The notes: generated from the sequence alone by a model not told the origin. Counted from the first letter of the stretch, positions 49,147-61,132 are shown. The stretch is 64,000 nucleotides of DNA from Streptomyces sp. TLI_235 (GCA_002300355.1 NSGV01000001.1:3410001-3474000); one strand, 5' to 3'. Made by a program: numbers and translations.

Positions 49147-51003
49147 TCAGGCCGCCTCGGTGACCGCGGCCAGCCGGGCCTGGTCGGGCTCGGGCATCAG
49201 GCCCTGCCGCTGCCTGGGGCGGCCCAGCCGGGGCATGCCGAGGGTGATGAAGGCCTCGGCCTGCATCGCCGCGAAGCCGATCCGCGGGAGGTCGCGGGTC
49301 TGCTTGTAGACGAGGAAGCGGGGCTCCCACATCGGCTGGAACTTGGCGTTGAACTTGTAGAGCGACTCGATCTGGAACCAGCGGGAGAGGAACACCAGCA
49401 GTCCGCGCCAGGCGCGCAGCACCGGGCCTGCGCCGATCCGCTCGCCGCGGGCGAGGGCGGAGCGGAACATCGCGAAGTTCAGCGAGACCCGCTTGACGCC
49501 CATCGCGGGCACGGCCTGCAGGGCGGCGACGATGAGCAGCTCATTGAGGCCGGGGTCGGCCTCGCGGTCGCGGCGCATCAGCTCCAGGGAGATGCCGTCC
49601 GGGCCCCAGGGGACGAAGTGCAGCACCGCCTTGAGGTCGCTGCCGGGCGGGCCGGCCGGCTCGCCCTCCTCCGCGGCCTTGTGGGCGGTGACGACGACGC
49701 ACCGGTCGTCGGTGGGGTCGCCGAAGCGGCCGAGCGCCATGGAGAAGCCGCGCTCGGTGTCGGTGCCGCGCCAGCGGGAGGCGGCGTCGGCGATCACCCG
49801 GCGCTCCTCCAGGCTCAGGTCGCCGACCCGGCGGACCTGGCAGGAGTAGCCGTTGCGCTCGATCCGCTTGACCATCTGGCGGACGTTGCGCATGGCACGG
49901 CCGGCGAGCGAGAAGGTGGCGGTGTCGACGATCGCCTCGTCGCCCAGCTCCAGCGCGTCCAGGCCCGCCTCGCGGGTCCAGACCTCGCCGCCGACCTCGC
50001 TGCAGCCCATCACCGCGGGCACCCAGGCGTGCTCGCGGGCCTCCGCCATGAAGACCTTGATCGCGCCGGGCCAGGCCTCGACGTCGCCGACCGGGTCGCC
50101 GGAGGCGAGCATCACGCCGGAGACCACCCGGTAGGAGATGGCGGCCTTGCCGGAGGGAGAGAAGAGCACGCTCTTGTCGCGGCGGAGCGCGAAGTAGCCG
50201 AGCGAGTCCCGGGTGCCGTGCCGGGCGAGCAGCTCGCGGACCTTCACCTCGTCCTCGACGGTGAGCTCCGGCTCGGGCTTCTCCGGGCGCAGCGCCAGGT
50301 AGGCGGTGGTGAACGCGGTCAGCAGGCCGAGCGCGCCGAGCGAATAGGCGACCAGGTCGGAGATCCGGTCGGAGCCGTAGCGGATCGGTCCGTCGAAGCC
50401 GAAGAGGCCGTAGACCGTCTCCTGCAGGCGCTGGGCCATCGACGGGTCGCCGAGCTCCGACTTCGGGTGGACGCTCACGATCAGCAGGCCGAGCAGGACG
50501 CTGAAGGCGCCCATCACGACGAGGTTGGCGGCCGCGCGCCAGCGGGTGCGCGGGTCGGCCTTGGCGTAGAACTCGCGGCGGTGGATCAGGATGACCGCGA
50601 ACAGCACCAGCGAGATCACGGCCGGGCCGGTCTGGTGCCAGCGCAGCAGGTGCAGGGCGGCACCCACCGGCAGCAGGACGACGACGGCGCGCCAGGCCCG
50701 CCGCTTGCGGCGGCGCAGCGCGTGGGCGAGCAGCACCAGCAGGACGCCGACCATGAGCGTGCCGGCCGCGGCGAGCGTGGTGGTCGCGCCCGGCAGCTGC
50801 CCGGCGAAGGTGTGCATCCGGGTATGGCGCAGTTTCGGGAAGACGGCGCTGCAGATGTCGAGCAGGCCGATCAGGAGGCAGGCGTAGCCCACCACGCCCG
50901 GAAGCCAGGCGCGGGGGACGGCCGCGGCCTGGGTGCGCAGCGTCTGCAGCCCGCCCTTGCGGGGCTGCTCGGTCGACGGCTCAACGGACACGGGAACGCT
51001 CAT
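49147..51003 (-). CDS. MprF-like phosphatidylglycerol lysyltransferase-domain membrane protein
   Basis: A 618-residue protein. Six or so transmembrane helices occupy residues 30-245. The C-terminal half is a DUF2156/LPG_synthase_C catalytic domain (LGYFALRRDKSVLFSPSGKAAISYRVVSGVMLASGDPVGD, FSMALGRFGDPTDDRCVV, LMRRDREADPGLNELLI). Such proteins transfer amino acids from aminoacyl-tRNA to membrane lipid, raising resistance to cationic peptides. Whether this one uses lysine is inferred from the family. TACGCT eight bases before the ATG suggests a very short leader. A 434-base gap follows upstream. Confidence 0.9.
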   Translation of the reverse strand: MSVPVSVEPSTEQPRKGGLQTLRTQAAAVPRAWLPGVVGYACLLIGLLDICSAVFPKLRHTRMHTFAGQLPGATTTLAAAGTLMVGVLLVLLAHALRRRKRRAWRAVVVLLPVGAALHLLRWHQTGPAVISLVLFAVILIHRREFYAKADPRTRWRAAANLVVMGAFSVLLGLLIVSVHPKSELGDPSMAQRLQETVYGLFGFDGPIRYGSDRISDLVAYSLGALGLLTAFTTAYLALRPEKPEPELTVEDEVKVRELLARHGTRDSLGYFALRRDKSVLFSPSGKAAISYRVVSGVMLASGDPVGDVEAWPGAIKVFMAEAREHAWVPAVMGCSEVGGEVWTREAGLDALELGDEAIVDTATFSLAGRAMRNVRQMVKRIERNGYSCQVRRVGDLSLEERRVIADAASRWRGTDTERGFSMALGRFGDPTDDRCVVVTAHKAAEEGEPAGPPGSDLKAVLHFVPWGPDGISLELMRRDREADPGLNELLIVAALQAVPAMGVKRVSLNFAMFRSALARGERIGAGPVLRAWRGLLVFLSRWFQIESLYKFNAKFQPMWEPRFLVYKQTRDLPRIGFAAMQAEAFITLGMPRLGRPRQRQGLMPEPDQARLAAVTEAA

Positions 51004-51437
51004 GGAAGTTCAGCGTAGGGGCTGATCCGGCTCGTCCTGTCACTCCGAAGTAGGAGTTGTGATGGACCTTCATGACTATTCCTTGATCGAGCAAACCGCT
51101 GGTCAAGGAGGGCCCTCCGGCGGGCAGGCCGGGCGGGCGCCTCCCGGGCCGAGGGAAGCCTGGGGACGGGTGGTGACCGTCCTCGCCGGGCCGGTGTGGG
51201 ACCGGGGGGCCGGGCGGACGGTCGCGGGTGACGGCACGCAGCGGCCGTCGCGTCAGGGACGGTGGTTCACGCACTGCACTCGGTGGACGCCGCATTCTAG
51301 GGCCTCGGTTGCACCCGGACGAGCACCTGTGACGGGGGCGGAATCCGACGCCCGGTCAGGCTAGCCCCGGTGGCCCGGGGCCGTGGGCGAACGGACGATG
51401 AACCCTGGCCCCACCCCCGCCCGACGGAAGGCGCGCC
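51004..51437. other. Long divergent intergenic region
   Basis: Between the MprF-like gene and the second esterase. It contains the MprF-side promoter region, an inverted repeat (CCTTGATC/GGTCAAGG, 51081-51108, one G:T pair) overlapping an AT-rich stretch, and an adjoining perfect 12-base palindrome GGAGGGCCCTCC (51107-51118). From 51120 to 51420 I see only GC-rich sequence without a plausible gene. Confidence 0.55.
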
Positions 51438-52622
51438 ATGGAACTGACCAGCAGGTCGCTGGTGTACTCGCTGATCGCGACGGCGGCCGTGGCCCTGGTC
51501 GCCACCCTCTGGCTGTGGCCCCGGCTGGCCCGCCAGCGGCCGCTGCCGATGCTGGGGCGCCTCGGCCTGCTGACGGTGGTTCAGGTCTCGGTGCTGGGCG
51601 CGATGGCGCTGGCGGTGAACAACTCGTACAGCTTCTACACCTCGTGGAACGACCTGCTGCACCCGGGTGGGGCGGCGCTGGCGCTGACCAGCTCGGAGCA
51701 GGCCAAGGGCGCGGCGCCGGACTCCCAGAAGCTGGTCGAGCCGAGCTCCGAGGGCGGGCTGGAGACGGTGAAGGACGTGCTGCCCGCCGGCAAGCCGGAG
51801 GAGGTGGGGCGGGTCGACTCGGTGAAGGTGACGGGCAGCGAGTCCGGGCTGTCCGACCAGGTCTTCGTCTACCTGCCGCCGGAGTACTTCATCCCCAAGT
51901 ACGCACGCGAACGGTTCCCGGTGATGCTGGCCATCGGCGGCTACCCGGGGCCTTCGCTGCACCTGGTGGAGGGCCTGCGGGTGCCGCAGACGGTGTCGGA
52001 GCTGGAGAAGGCCGGCCGGATGTCCCCCTCGATCGTGGTGATGGCCCGGCCGACGGTGGCGCCGCCGCGGAACACCGAGTGCGTGGACGTGCCCGGCGGG
52101 CCCCACTCGGAGACCTGGTTCTCCAAGGACATCCCGACCGCGATCAGGTCCGCCTACCGGGCGAGCCACTCCTCCGCCTCCTGGGGGGTGTTCGGGTACT
52201 CCACAGGGGGGAGCTGCGCCCTCCGGATGGCGATGCGCAATCCGGACGCCTTCCCGAACGCGGCCGCACTGCACGCGGACTACCAGGTGCCGAACGACCG
52301 CTGGACGGACGGCGACCTCTTCCACGGCGACGCGCAGGCCGCCTCGCAGTCGGACCTGAACTGGCGGCTGAAGAACCTGCCGGCCCCGCACGCGGCGCTG
52401 CTGGTGGTCAGCACCAGGACCGAGGACAACTACCAGGCGACCCAGCAGTTCCTGGCCTCGGCCCAGCAGGTCGCGGCGAACAACCCGGACTTCGCCGTGG
52501 ACTCGCTCTTCCTGGACGACGGCGGGCACAGCTTCGAGACCTGGCGGCGGGAGCTGCCGGCGGCGCTGGAGTGGATGAGCGACCACCTGGCCCCGCCGCC
52601 GGACCGCGAGCCGCGGCAGTAG
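51438..52622 (+). CDS. Membrane-anchored alpha/beta-hydrolase, esterase D/mycolyltransferase-like (copy 2)
   Basis: A 394-residue protein, a paralogue of the one at 7102-8235. Two N-terminal helices (about 8-28 and 42-62, with LWLWPRLARQ as in copy 1) anchor it. The hydrolase domain carries GYSTGG with Ser255, ECVDVPGGPHSETWFSKDIPTAIRSAYR and GGHSFETW with His364. A 45-residue Ser/Glu-rich linker replaces a shorter one in copy 1. GGAAGG seven bases upstream sets the ATG. It is followed by a strong terminator. Confidence 0.82.
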   Translation: MELTSRSLVYSLIATAAVALVATLWLWPRLARQRPLPMLGRLGLLTVVQVSVLGAMALAVNNSYSFYTSWNDLLHPGGAALALTSSEQAKGAAPDSQKLVEPSSEGGLETVKDVLPAGKPEEVGRVDSVKVTGSESGLSDQVFVYLPPEYFIPKYARERFPVMLAIGGYPGPSLHLVEGLRVPQTVSELEKAGRMSPSIVVMARPTVAPPRNTECVDVPGGPHSETWFSKDIPTAIRSAYRASHSSASWGVFGYSTGGSCALRMAMRNPDAFPNAAALHADYQVPNDRWTDGDLFHGDAQAASQSDLNWRLKNLPAPHAALLVVSTRTEDNYQATQQFLASAQQVAANNPDFAVDSLFLDDGGHSFETWRRELPAALEWMSDHLAPPPDREPRQ

Positions 52623-52638
52623 CGGGAGCGTCCTGACA

Positions 52639-52679
52639 CGCGTCCGGCGGGCCGGTTCTCCACCGGCCCGCCGGACGCG
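52639..52679 (+). terminator. Terminator of the second esterase gene
   Basis: Eighteen-base arms (GCGTCCGGCGGGCCGGT and complement, plus one outer pair) with a TCTCC loop, 17 bases past the stop. Confidence 0.85.
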
Positions 52680-52681
52680 GG

Positions 52682-52730
52682 CGTGCTGCGTGCTGCGTGC
52701 TGCGTGCTGCGTGCTGCGTGCTGCGTGCTG
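52682..52730. repeat. Heptanucleotide tandem repeat, (CGTGCTG)7
   Basis: Seven perfect copies of CGTGCTG occupy 49 bases, starting three bases after the terminator hairpin and ending ten bases before the folE stop codon on the other strand. It is non-coding on both strands as annotated. Copy number is likely to vary between strains. Confidence 0.95.
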
Positions 52731-52740
52731 CGCCGGGCCG

Positions 52741-53346
52741 CTACCTCGCGGCGATCAGGCTCATCGCCTCGGCGCGGGTGGCCGGGTCGCGCAGCTGGCC
52801 GCGGACGGCCGAGGTGATGGTCTTGGCGCCGGGCTTGCGGATGCCGCGCATCGACATGCACATGTGCTCGCACTCGATGACGACGATCGCGCCGCGCGGC
52901 TCCAGGATGCGCATCAGGGCGTCGGCGACCTGGCTGGTCAGCCGCTCCTGGACCTGGGGGCGGCGGGCGTAGACGTCGACCAGCCGGGCGAGCTTCGACA
53001 GCCCGGTGATCTTGCCGGTGGTGGCCGGGATGTAGCCGACGTGCGCGACACCGCGGAACGGCACCAGGTGGTGCTCGCAGGTCGAGAACACCTCGATGTC
53101 CTTCACCAGCACCATCTCGTCGTGGCCGATGTCGAAGGTGGTGGTGAGCACGTCCTCGGGCTCCTGCCACAGCCCCGCGAATATCTCCTGGTAGGCGCGG
53201 GCCACGCGGGCCGGCGTCTCCAGCAGGCCCTCGCGGTCCGGGTCCTCGCCGACGGCGATGAGCAGCTCGCGCACCGCGTTCTCGGCACGCTTCTGGTCGA
53301 AGTGCCCGATGGCGGGCTCGCCCTCGAGGGTCACCGGGTCGATCAT
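52741..53346 (-). CDS. folE: GTP cyclohydrolase I
   Basis: A 201-residue FolE-I that converts GTP to dihydroneopterin triphosphate, the first folate step. [20 protein letters not shown] (near 78-97) and [17 protein letters not shown] (near 148-164) contain the zinc-binding Cys and His and the GTP-binding residues. [22 protein letters not shown] is the other signature. It follows ftsH by 123 bases, with a terminator in between. Its 3' end abuts the heptamer repeat. Confidence 0.96.
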   Translation of the reverse strand: MIDPVTLEGEPAIGHFDQKRAENAVRELLIAVGEDPDREGLLETPARVARAYQEIFAGLWQEPEDVLTTTFDIGHDEMVLVKDIEVFSTCEHHLVPFRGVAHVGYIPATTGKITGLSKLARLVDVYARRPQVQERLTSQVADALMRILEPRGAIVVIECEHMCMSMRGIRKPGAKTITSAVRGQLRDPATRAEAMSLIAAR

Positions 53347-53406
53347 GCGGGCCTCACTTGCCTCATTGCCAGTAGAAGTCGGTCGTCGGGCAGGGCCCGG
53401 CAGCAC

Positions 53407-53450
53407 GAATGCCGCGCCTCCAGGGTACAAACCCCGGTGGCGCGGCATTC
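53407..53450 (-). terminator. ftsH terminator
   Basis: Twelve-base arms GAATGCCGCGCC and GGCGCGGCATTC with a further partly paired inner stem and an AT-rich loop, 20 bases past the ftsH stop. Confidence 0.75.
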
Positions 53451-53469
53451 ATTCCGTACGGGCGGCCGC

Positions 53470-55512
<2,043 letters not shown>

Positions 55513-55517
55513 CCATG

Positions 55518-55543
55518 CGGGGCGTTGCCGCCCCGTCCCTCCT
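55518..55543 (-). promoter_or_regulatory. Shine-Dalgarno, GC hairpin with GCAA loop, then ftsH ATG
   Basis: On the minus strand AGGAGGG (55543-55537) and one base lead into CGGGGCG-GCAA-CGCCCCG (55535-55518), then five bases and the ATG. Folding the hairpin would shorten the linear 24-base spacer to an effective spacing of about six bases. Confidence 0.65.
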
Positions 55544-55685
55544 GCCACTCGACGGCGCTGCGCGGCCTGGGCCGCGGCGCATCCGGTATCTGCTCATGAG
55601 AAGAGCGGTTCATTGGACCGTACCGCAGTACCACCCGCCCGCGGCGGGAGCACGACGGCACGACGTATTTTCCTACCTCGGCACA

Positions 55686-55717
55686 ACGGGTGGGAACGGT
55701 GTGCTGTTCCCACCCGT
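55686..55717 (-). terminator. hpt terminator
   Basis: Perfect 12-base arms ACGGGTGGGAAC and GTTCCCACCCGT with an eight-base loop, 14 bases past the hpt stop. Confidence 0.82.
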
Positions 55718-55730
55718 CGCCCGGACGGTG

Positions 55731-56285
55731 TCAGCCGCCGTAGACGTGCGGCGCCAGGGTGCCGATGAACGGCAGGTTGCGCAGCTTCTCGGCGTAGTCG
55801 AGGCCGTAGCCGACCACGAACTCGTTGGGGATGTCGAAGCCGACGTACTTGACGTCGATCTCCACCTTGGCGGCGTCCGGCTTGCGCAGCAGGGTGCACA
55901 CCTCGAGCGAGGCGGGCCGGCGCGAGCCGAGGTTGCCGAGCAGCCAGGACAGCGTCAGACCGGAGTCGATGATGTCCTCGACGATCAGCACGTCCTTGCC
56001 GGCGATGTCGGTGTCGAGGTCCTTGAGGATCCGCACCACGCCGGAGGACTTGGTGCCCATCCCGTACGACGAGACGGCCATCCAGTCCATGGTCACCTGG
56101 GAGTGCAGCACCCGGGCGAGGTCGGCCATCACCATGACGGCGCCCTTGAGCACGCCGACCAGCAGCAGGTCCCGCCCGGCGTAGTCCCGGTCGATCCGCT
56201 CGGCCAGCTCAAGCAGCTTGGCGTCGATCTCGTCCTTGCTGATGAGCACCTTCGCCAGGTCGGCGCCCATGTCGTTCTGATCCAC
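55731..56285 (-). CDS. hpt: Hypoxanthine phosphoribosyltransferase
   Basis: A 184-residue purine salvage enzyme. [17 protein letters not shown] is the PRPP-binding loop (near 100-116), [14 protein letters not shown] the first substrate loop and [18 protein letters not shown] the C-terminal family block. It salvages hypoxanthine and guanine, including the hypoxanthine released by MqnB. GTG 56285 is chosen for GAGGA about ten bases upstream; ATG 56270 is in frame. It follows tilS by 62 bases in the same direction. Confidence 0.94.
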   Translation of the reverse strand: MDQNDMGADLAKVLISKDEIDAKLLELAERIDRDYAGRDLLLVGVLKGAVMVMADLARVLHSQVTMDWMAVSSYGMGTKSSGVVRILKDLDTDIAGKDVLIVEDIIDSGLTLSWLLGNLGSRRPASLEVCTLLRKPDAAKVEIDVKYVGFDIPNEFVVGYGLDYAEKLRNLPFIGTLAPHVYGG

Positions 56286-56347
56286 CGGGGATACGTCCTC
56301 AAACGTTCGGGGTCTGTGTCGGCGGCGGCTCTGCGACCGGTTTGCCG

Positions 56348-57472
56348 CTAGTCGCTCTGTCGCCGAAACACCAGCGTGCCACACCTGCGGCTCGCTTCGA
56401 CCCCCCCGGGTAGGTGCAGCGGCCCCTGGCCGCGCCAGCCGGTCACGAGGAGGTCGACGCTCTCCAGGTGCCGGGCGAAAAGGTCGCCGGCGGGGCAGCC
56501 CGCACGCAGCGCGGCCCTGCGCAGCACCCGGCGGCGGACGGCCGGGGGCAGTTCGGCGAGCCGGCCGACGTCGAGGGCGCCTTCGGCCGTTCGGAGGTCG
56601 CGCTCGGCGAGGGCGGCCCACTGGTCTAGGGCGTCGGCGTCGTCGCGGAACAGGCGGGCGGTGCGGGCGAGCGCCTCGACCACGCCGCCGCCGAGGTGCT
56701 TCTCCAGCACCGGCAGCACCTCGTGGCGGACCCGGGCGCGGGTGTAGGCCGGGTCGGAGTTGTGCGGGTCGTCCCAGACCGGGATGGACTGCGCCGAGCA
56801 GGCCTGGCGGGTGGCGGCGCGGTCGAGTTCGAGCAGCGGGCGGCGGTAGCGGCCCTTCTGGGCGGGCATGCCGGCCAGCGAGCGGGCTCCGGAGCCACGG
56901 GCGAGGCCCAGCAGGACGGTCTCGGCCTGGTCGTCGCGGGTGTGGCCGAGCAGGACGGCGAGTGCGCCGAGCCGGTCGGCGGCGTCGTCGAGGGCGGCGT
57001 AGCGGGCGTCCCGGGCGGCGTTCTCCGGGCCGCCGCCCCGGCCGACCTGGACGGGGATCGCCTCGACCGGATCGAGGCCGAGCTCGCGCAGCCGGACGGC
57101 GACCTGCTCGGCCCGTTCGGTGGAGCCGGGCTGGAGGCCGTGGTCGACGGTGACGGCGCCCACCCGCAGGCCGAGCTTGGGCGCCTCGAAGGCGGTGGCG
57201 GTGGCCAGGGCCATGGAGTCGGCGCCGCCGCTGACGGCCACCAGGACGAGCGGGGAGCCGGGGGCGGCGGGGGTGCGCGGCAGCCCGGAGGGATGGCGGC
57301 GGGCGTTGCCGATCAGGGCGGTGGCGCCGGCCGGGACGAGCGCGGCGGCGGCGGGCCGGCTCTGCGGCGCGCGGACCGGGGCGGCGACGGGGACGCCCGC
57401 CTCGGCCGCGAGGTCGGCGAGGGTACGGCGGACGGCGAGGCGTATCGCCGCGACGGCAGGGTGAGGGCCCAC
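56348..57472 (-). CDS. tilS: tRNA(Ile)-lysidine synthetase TilS
   Basis: A 374-residue PP-loop ATPase that lysidylates C34 of tRNA(Ile2), changing its decoding from AUG to AUA. SGGADSM (81-87) is the PP-loop, with [27 protein letters not shown] downstream. An 80-residue Ala/Pro-rich N-terminal region precedes the PP-loop, longer than usual, and was included because AAGGAG eight bases upstream points to GTG 57472. hpt follows at 62 bases, the common TilS-Hpt-FtsH order. Confidence 0.93.
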   Translation of the reverse strand: MGPHPAVAAIRLAVRRTLADLAAEAGVPVAAPVRAPQSRPAAAALVPAGATALIGNARRHPSGLPRTPAAPGSPLVLVAVSGGADSMALATATAFEAPKLGLRVGAVTVDHGLQPGSTERAEQVAVRLRELGLDPVEAIPVQVGRGGGPENAARDARYAALDDAADRLGALAVLLGHTRDDQAETVLLGLARGSGARSLAGMPAQKGRYRRPLLELDRAATRQACSAQSIPVWDDPHNSDPAYTRARVRHEVLPVLEKHLGGGVVEALARTARLFRDDADALDQWAALAERDLRTAEGALDVGRLAELPPAVRRRVLRRAALRAGCPAGDLFARHLESVDLLVTGWRGQGPLHLPGGVEASRRCGTLVFRRQSD

Positions 57473-57634
57473 GGGGTGCACTCCTTGACGGAGACGGGGA
57501 GGGACGGCGGCCGGCCCGGGCGGCGGGGCGGGGAACCTCGCACGCTCACGGTCACCGGGCGCTCACAGATGGTCGCAGAAAGCGGCCCGCTGCCAGGCCG
57601 TGCACGCCAGCGCCGGGTCAACGGTCCCACGTAC

Positions 57635-57662
57635 GGGTGAATGGAAAAACGTTCATTCGCCC
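57635..57662 (-). terminator. Possible terminator of the zinc metalloprotease gene
   Basis: GGGTGAATG and CATTCGCCC arms (one G:T pair) with a ten-base loop rich in A (T on the minus strand), 56 bases past the stop at 57718. Confidence 0.5.
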
Positions 57663-57717
57663 GTTGTCCGCCCGGCTGGGGCAGGTGTGCGGGCGCCTCG
57701 GCGGGCCCCGGACGCCC

Positions 57718-58884
57718 TCAGCGGGCCACCCGGGCGACCCAGGCGGCCGGGTCGTGGATCTCCTCCTTGGTGGGCAGGGTGTTCGGCGACGTCCAGACCC
57801 GGTTGAACCCGGCCATGCCGACCCGGTCGACCACGCCGCGGACGAAGACCGCGCCGTCCTGGTACTGGCGCAGTTTGGCGTCCATCCCGAGCAGCCGGCG
57901 CAGCACCACGTCGAGCCGGCTCGCGCCGCGGTCGCGGCGGCGCTGGAACTTCTCCCGGATCTCGGCGACGCTCGGCACCACGGCCGGCCCGACGCCGTCC
58001 ATCACCACGTCGGCGTGGCCCTCCAGCAGTGACATCACCGCGGTCAGCCGGCCGAGCACCTCGCGCTGGCCGGGCGACTGGACGGCCTCCAGCAGGGTCT
58101 GCGGGCCGGAGCCGTCACCACGGCCGCCGAGGCCGGGGAAGCCGTCCGCGACGACCTCGCGGGCCCGCTCCAGCAGCGCGCCCGGGTCGATGTCGGTCTG
58201 CGCCAGGAAGGACTGCACCTCGGACTGGATGTGGTCGCGCAGCCAGGGCACCGCGCTGAACTGGGTGCGGTGGGTCTCCTCGTGCAGGCAGACCCAGAGC
58301 CGGAAGTCGTGCGGGTCCACGTCGAGCTCCCGCTCGACCTGGACGATGTTCGGCGCCACCAGCAGCAGCCGCCCCGGGCCGGGCGGCTCGGGGCCGCGGC
58401 GCGGCTTGTCGAAGAGCCCGGCGGGGCTGTCCGGCGCGGGCGGCAGCTCGGCCGGGGCGAAGGTCTCGTACTGGCCGAGCACCTTGGTGGAGAGGAAGGC
58501 CAGCAGCGCGCCGACCTCGATGCCGGTGGCCTTCTCGCCGATGCTGCCGAACACCTGGGCGCCGGCACCCTCGCCACGGCGGGCCTGCAGGCGGTCGACC
58601 AGCGGCTGGACGATGGTGCGGAAGCCCGCCACGTTGGCGCGCACCCAGCCGGACCGGTCCACCACCAGCACCGGGGTGGCCTCGGCGTCGGACAGCCGGG
58701 CGGGCTGCAGCCCGGTGTAGCCGCGCACGTGCTCCTCGGCCTCCAGGGCGTGCCGGCGCAGTTCGGCGACGACCTTCACGGCCTCCTCGCGGGTCACCTC
58801 CGGTCCCGGCCTGGCCAGCCGGGTGGCGGTCGCGACCGCGAGGTTCCAGTCCACCATTCCTGCTCCGCCGCTCGCGCTCGTCAT
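57718..58884 (-). CDS. Zinc-dependent metalloprotease (DUF2342 family)
   Basis: A 388-residue protein containing CLHEETHRTQF (HExxH, near residue 205) in a zincin-like context. The rest (VEVGALLAFLSTKVLGQYETF, LLLVAPNIVQVERELDVDPHDFRLWV, VMSLLEGHADVVMDGVG, RRLLGMDAKLRQY) matches the actinobacterial family annotated as zinc-dependent metalloprotease or F420-biosynthesis-associated protein. Its biological substrate is unknown. TACGGT six bases before the ATG suggests a leaderless transcript. It follows dacB (79-base gap) in the same direction. Confidence 0.87.
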   Translation of the reverse strand: MTSASGGAGMVDWNLAVATATRLARPGPEVTREEAVKVVAELRRHALEAEEHVRGYTGLQPARLSDAEATPVLVVDRSGWVRANVAGFRTIVQPLVDRLQARRGEGAGAQVFGSIGEKATGIEVGALLAFLSTKVLGQYETFAPAELPPAPDSPAGLFDKPRRGPEPPGPGRLLLVAPNIVQVERELDVDPHDFRLWVCLHEETHRTQFSAVPWLRDHIQSEVQSFLAQTDIDPGALLERAREVVADGFPGLGGRGDGSGPQTLLEAVQSPGQREVLGRLTAVMSLLEGHADVVMDGVGPAVVPSVAEIREKFQRRRDRGASRLDVVLRRLLGMDAKLRQYQDGAVFVRGVVDRVGMAGFNRVWTSPNTLPTKEEIHDPAAWVARVAR

Positions 58885-58963
58885 GCCCTCACCGTACGTG
58901 CTCCGGGGCGGCGGAGGGAGGGAACCTGCCGGGCCGCGGCGCCGGGGCTCCACGGCGGGCGGA

Positions 58964-60484
58964 TCAGCGGCAGCCGCAGGCCGCGATCCGGGCGACGATC
59001 CGGTCCACCGCGGCGCGGGCGTCGCCCGCGCCGGACCGGCTCATCAGCGCGAAGACCAGCACCCGGCCGTCCGCGTCGACGACCGTGCCGGCCAGCGTGA
59101 CCACGCCGGAGAGCGTGCCGGTCTTGGCCCGGACGATGCCGGCCGCCTCGGCGGCGCCGGAGCGGGCGCCGTAGCGGTTGACCAGGGTGCCGGTGAAGCC
59201 GGCGACCGGCAGGCCGGTGAGCACCGGGCGCAGCTCCGGGTGGTCCGACGCGGCGGCGCGGGCGAGCAGTTCGGTGAGGGTGATCGGCGGGATCAGGTTG
59301 GTCTTGCTGAGGCCGCTGCCGTCGGCGAGCGCCACGCCCGCGGTCGGCACGCCGAGTGCGGTGAGCGCCTGCAGGGTGGCCGCGGAGGCGCCCTCGAAGC
59401 TCGCCGGGCGGTGCGCGGCGATGGCGACCTGCCGGGCGACGGCCTCGGCGAGGGTGTTGTCGGAGGTGGTGAGCAGCCGCTCGACGAGCCGGGGGACGGT
59501 GGGCGAGCGGACGGCGGCGAGGACGGCCGCGCCGGCCGGGGCGGTGGTCTGCGCGGGGGTGCCGTCCACGGTGACGCCCTCGGCGCGCAGCCGGTCGGCG
59601 AAGGCCGCGGCGGCCTGCCCGGCGGGGTCGTAGACCCGGGCGGGGGCCTCGTCGGGGGACTTCGGGTCGACCCGGCCCTCGTCGACCATCAGCGGGGTGA
59701 CGGCGGCGATGTTCATGGCGTCGTGCTCGGGGTGCAGCAGCGGGCCGGTGTAGAGCGAGGTGTCGTAGCCGAGCCGGACGGTCGTGGTGCCGGCGGCCTT
59801 GAGCGCGGCGGCGGTGCGGGCGGCGAGGTCGGCGAGCGAGGCGGGGGCGGTGTCCGCGTCGACCGGCTGGCCGCCGACCCGGATCTGGTCGGCGGGCAGC
59901 ACGGTGAGGGTCGGGTCGCCGCCGCCGACCAGGGTGATGCTGCCGGGGGAGCTGCCGCGGACGACGGTCGTGCTGATCCGCGTGGTCGGCGGTATCAGCG
60001 AGAGCGCGGCGACGGAGGTGGCGAGCTTGGTGGTGGAGGCGGGGGTGGCCGGGGTGTTCTCGCCGGAGCCGAGCAGCAGCCTGCCGGTGGCGGCGTCGGC
60101 GACCGCCCAGTTGAGGGTGCCGAGGGCGCCGTCGTGGACGGCGGCGCCGAGCGAGCGCTGTATGCCCTCGCCGGTGGGCACGCCGGCGGCGTCCGCGACG
60201 GCGGCGAGCACCGGGCCCTTCACCGGGACGCTGCGCGGGCGCCGGGCCGTGCCCTGGCCGGGCCCGGCGTCGTTTTTCTTGTCGGTCCTGTCGTCGCCGC
60301 CGCCGCCGCGGCGGGCGCCGTCCGCGCCGTCGCCCGAGCGGTGGCGGTCCTGCCGGCCGGCGGCGGGGCCGGGATCGGCCGCCGCGGTGGGGACGGTGAG
60401 CGGTCCGGCGACCGCGAGCACCGTCGCGGCGGCCCCGGCGGCGACCGCCCTGCGGCCCCTCCACACCCGTGCACGCGCGTTCAC
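58964..60484 (-). CDS. dacB: D-alanyl-D-alanine carboxypeptidase/endopeptidase (PBP4/DacB)
   Basis: A 506-residue secreted penicillin-binding protein of class C. A signal peptide (about 1-36, [17 protein letters not shown]) is followed by a low-complexity, charged linker (40-85). The catalytic motifs are S-T-T-K (150-153), SDN (in [10 protein letters not shown]) and KTG (in [10 protein letters not shown]). It trims or cleaves peptidoglycan peptide cross-links. GTG 60484 has GGGAAAGGGG upstream. It is divergent from ppa with only 74 bases between them. Confidence 0.92.
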   Translation of the reverse strand: MNARARVWRGRRAVAAGAAATVLAVAGPLTVPTAAADPGPAAGRQDRHRSGDGADGARRGGGGDDRTDKKNDAGPGQGTARRPRSVPVKGPVLAAVADAAGVPTGEGIQRSLGAAVHDGALGTLNWAVADAATGRLLLGSGENTPATPASTTKLATSVAALSLIPPTTRISTTVVRGSSPGSITLVGGGDPTLTVLPADQIRVGGQPVDADTAPASLADLAARTAAALKAAGTTTVRLGYDTSLYTGPLLHPEHDAMNIAAVTPLMVDEGRVDPKSPDEAPARVYDPAGQAAAAFADRLRAEGVTVDGTPAQTTAPAGAAVLAAVRSPTVPRLVERLLTTSDNTLAEAVARQVAIAAHRPASFEGASAATLQALTALGVPTAGVALADGSGLSKTNLIPPITLTELLARAAASDHPELRPVLTGLPVAGFTGTLVNRYGARSGAAEAAGIVRAKTGTLSGVVTLAGTVVDADGRVLVFALMSRSGAGDARAAVDRIVARIAACGCR

Positions 60485-60558
60485 CGACCGGCCCCTTTCC
60501 CGAGCACTACCTGCCGTGCGAGACACTGGATTCTGTCAGTTTCTACCTTGGAGGAACC

Positions 60559-61050
60559 TTGGAGTTCGACGTCCTGATCGAGATCCCGAAGGGCTCGCGC
60601 AACAAGTACGAGGTCGACCACGAGACCGGCCGGCTCCGTCTCGACCGGATGCTCTTCACCTCGACCCGCTACCCGGCCGACTACGGCTACGTCGAGGGCA
60701 CGCTCGGCGAGGACGGCGACCCGCTGGACGCGCTGGTCATCCTGGACGAGCCGACCTTCCCGGGCTGCCTGATCAAGTGCCGCGCCATCGGCATGTTCCA
60801 CATGACCGACGAGGCCGGCGGCGACGACAAGCTGCTCTGCGTCCCGGCGACCGACCCGCGCTGGGAGCACCTGCGGGACATCCACCACGTCTCGGAGTTC
60901 GACCGCCTGGAGATCCAGCACTTCTTCGAGGTCTACAAGGACCTGGAGCCCGGCAAGTCGGTCGAGGGCGCCAACTGGGTCGGCCGCGTCGAGGCCGAGG
61001 CCGAGATCGAGGCGTCGATCAAGCGCCTGGAGGAGACGGGCGGCCACTGA
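60559..61050 (+). CDS. ppa: Inorganic pyrophosphatase
   Basis: A 163-residue soluble family I pyrophosphatase. [18 protein letters not shown] (8-25), [24 protein letters not shown] with the D-G-D-P-L-D metal site and [14 protein letters not shown] near the end are diagnostic. The start is a TTG at 60559, unusual but set by GGAGG five bases upstream and by the family N-terminus ([12 protein letters not shown]). It is convergent with dodecin across a strong terminator. Confidence 0.95.
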   Translation: MEFDVLIEIPKGSRNKYEVDHETGRLRLDRMLFTSTRYPADYGYVEGTLGEDGDPLDALVILDEPTFPGCLIKCRAIGMFHMTDEAGGDDKLLCVPATDPRWEHLRDIHHVSEFDRLEIQHFFEVYKDLEPGKSVEGANWVGRVEAEAEIEASIKRLEETGGH

Positions 61051-61079
61051 GCCGTCCCTCCCCTCGGTTCTCCGAGGTG

Positions 61080-61121
61080 ACGAGGGCCGGGGCGAGCAGC
61101 TGTGCTCGCCCCGGCCCTCGT
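61080..61121. terminator. Bidirectional terminator between ppa and dodecin
   Basis: Nineteen-base arms with a GCTG loop between convergent genes. Confidence 0.9.
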
Positions 61122-61132
61122 GCGTTCGCGGG

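Noticed and set aside
52682-52730. CRISPR array
   Set aside because: The seven-base unit has no spacers; it is a simple tandem repeat.
52690-52972. Cys/Leu-rich reading frame through the heptamer repeat into folE antisense
   Set aside because: The repetitive peptide is a by-product of the tandem repeat. There is no start signal and the rest is antisense to folE.
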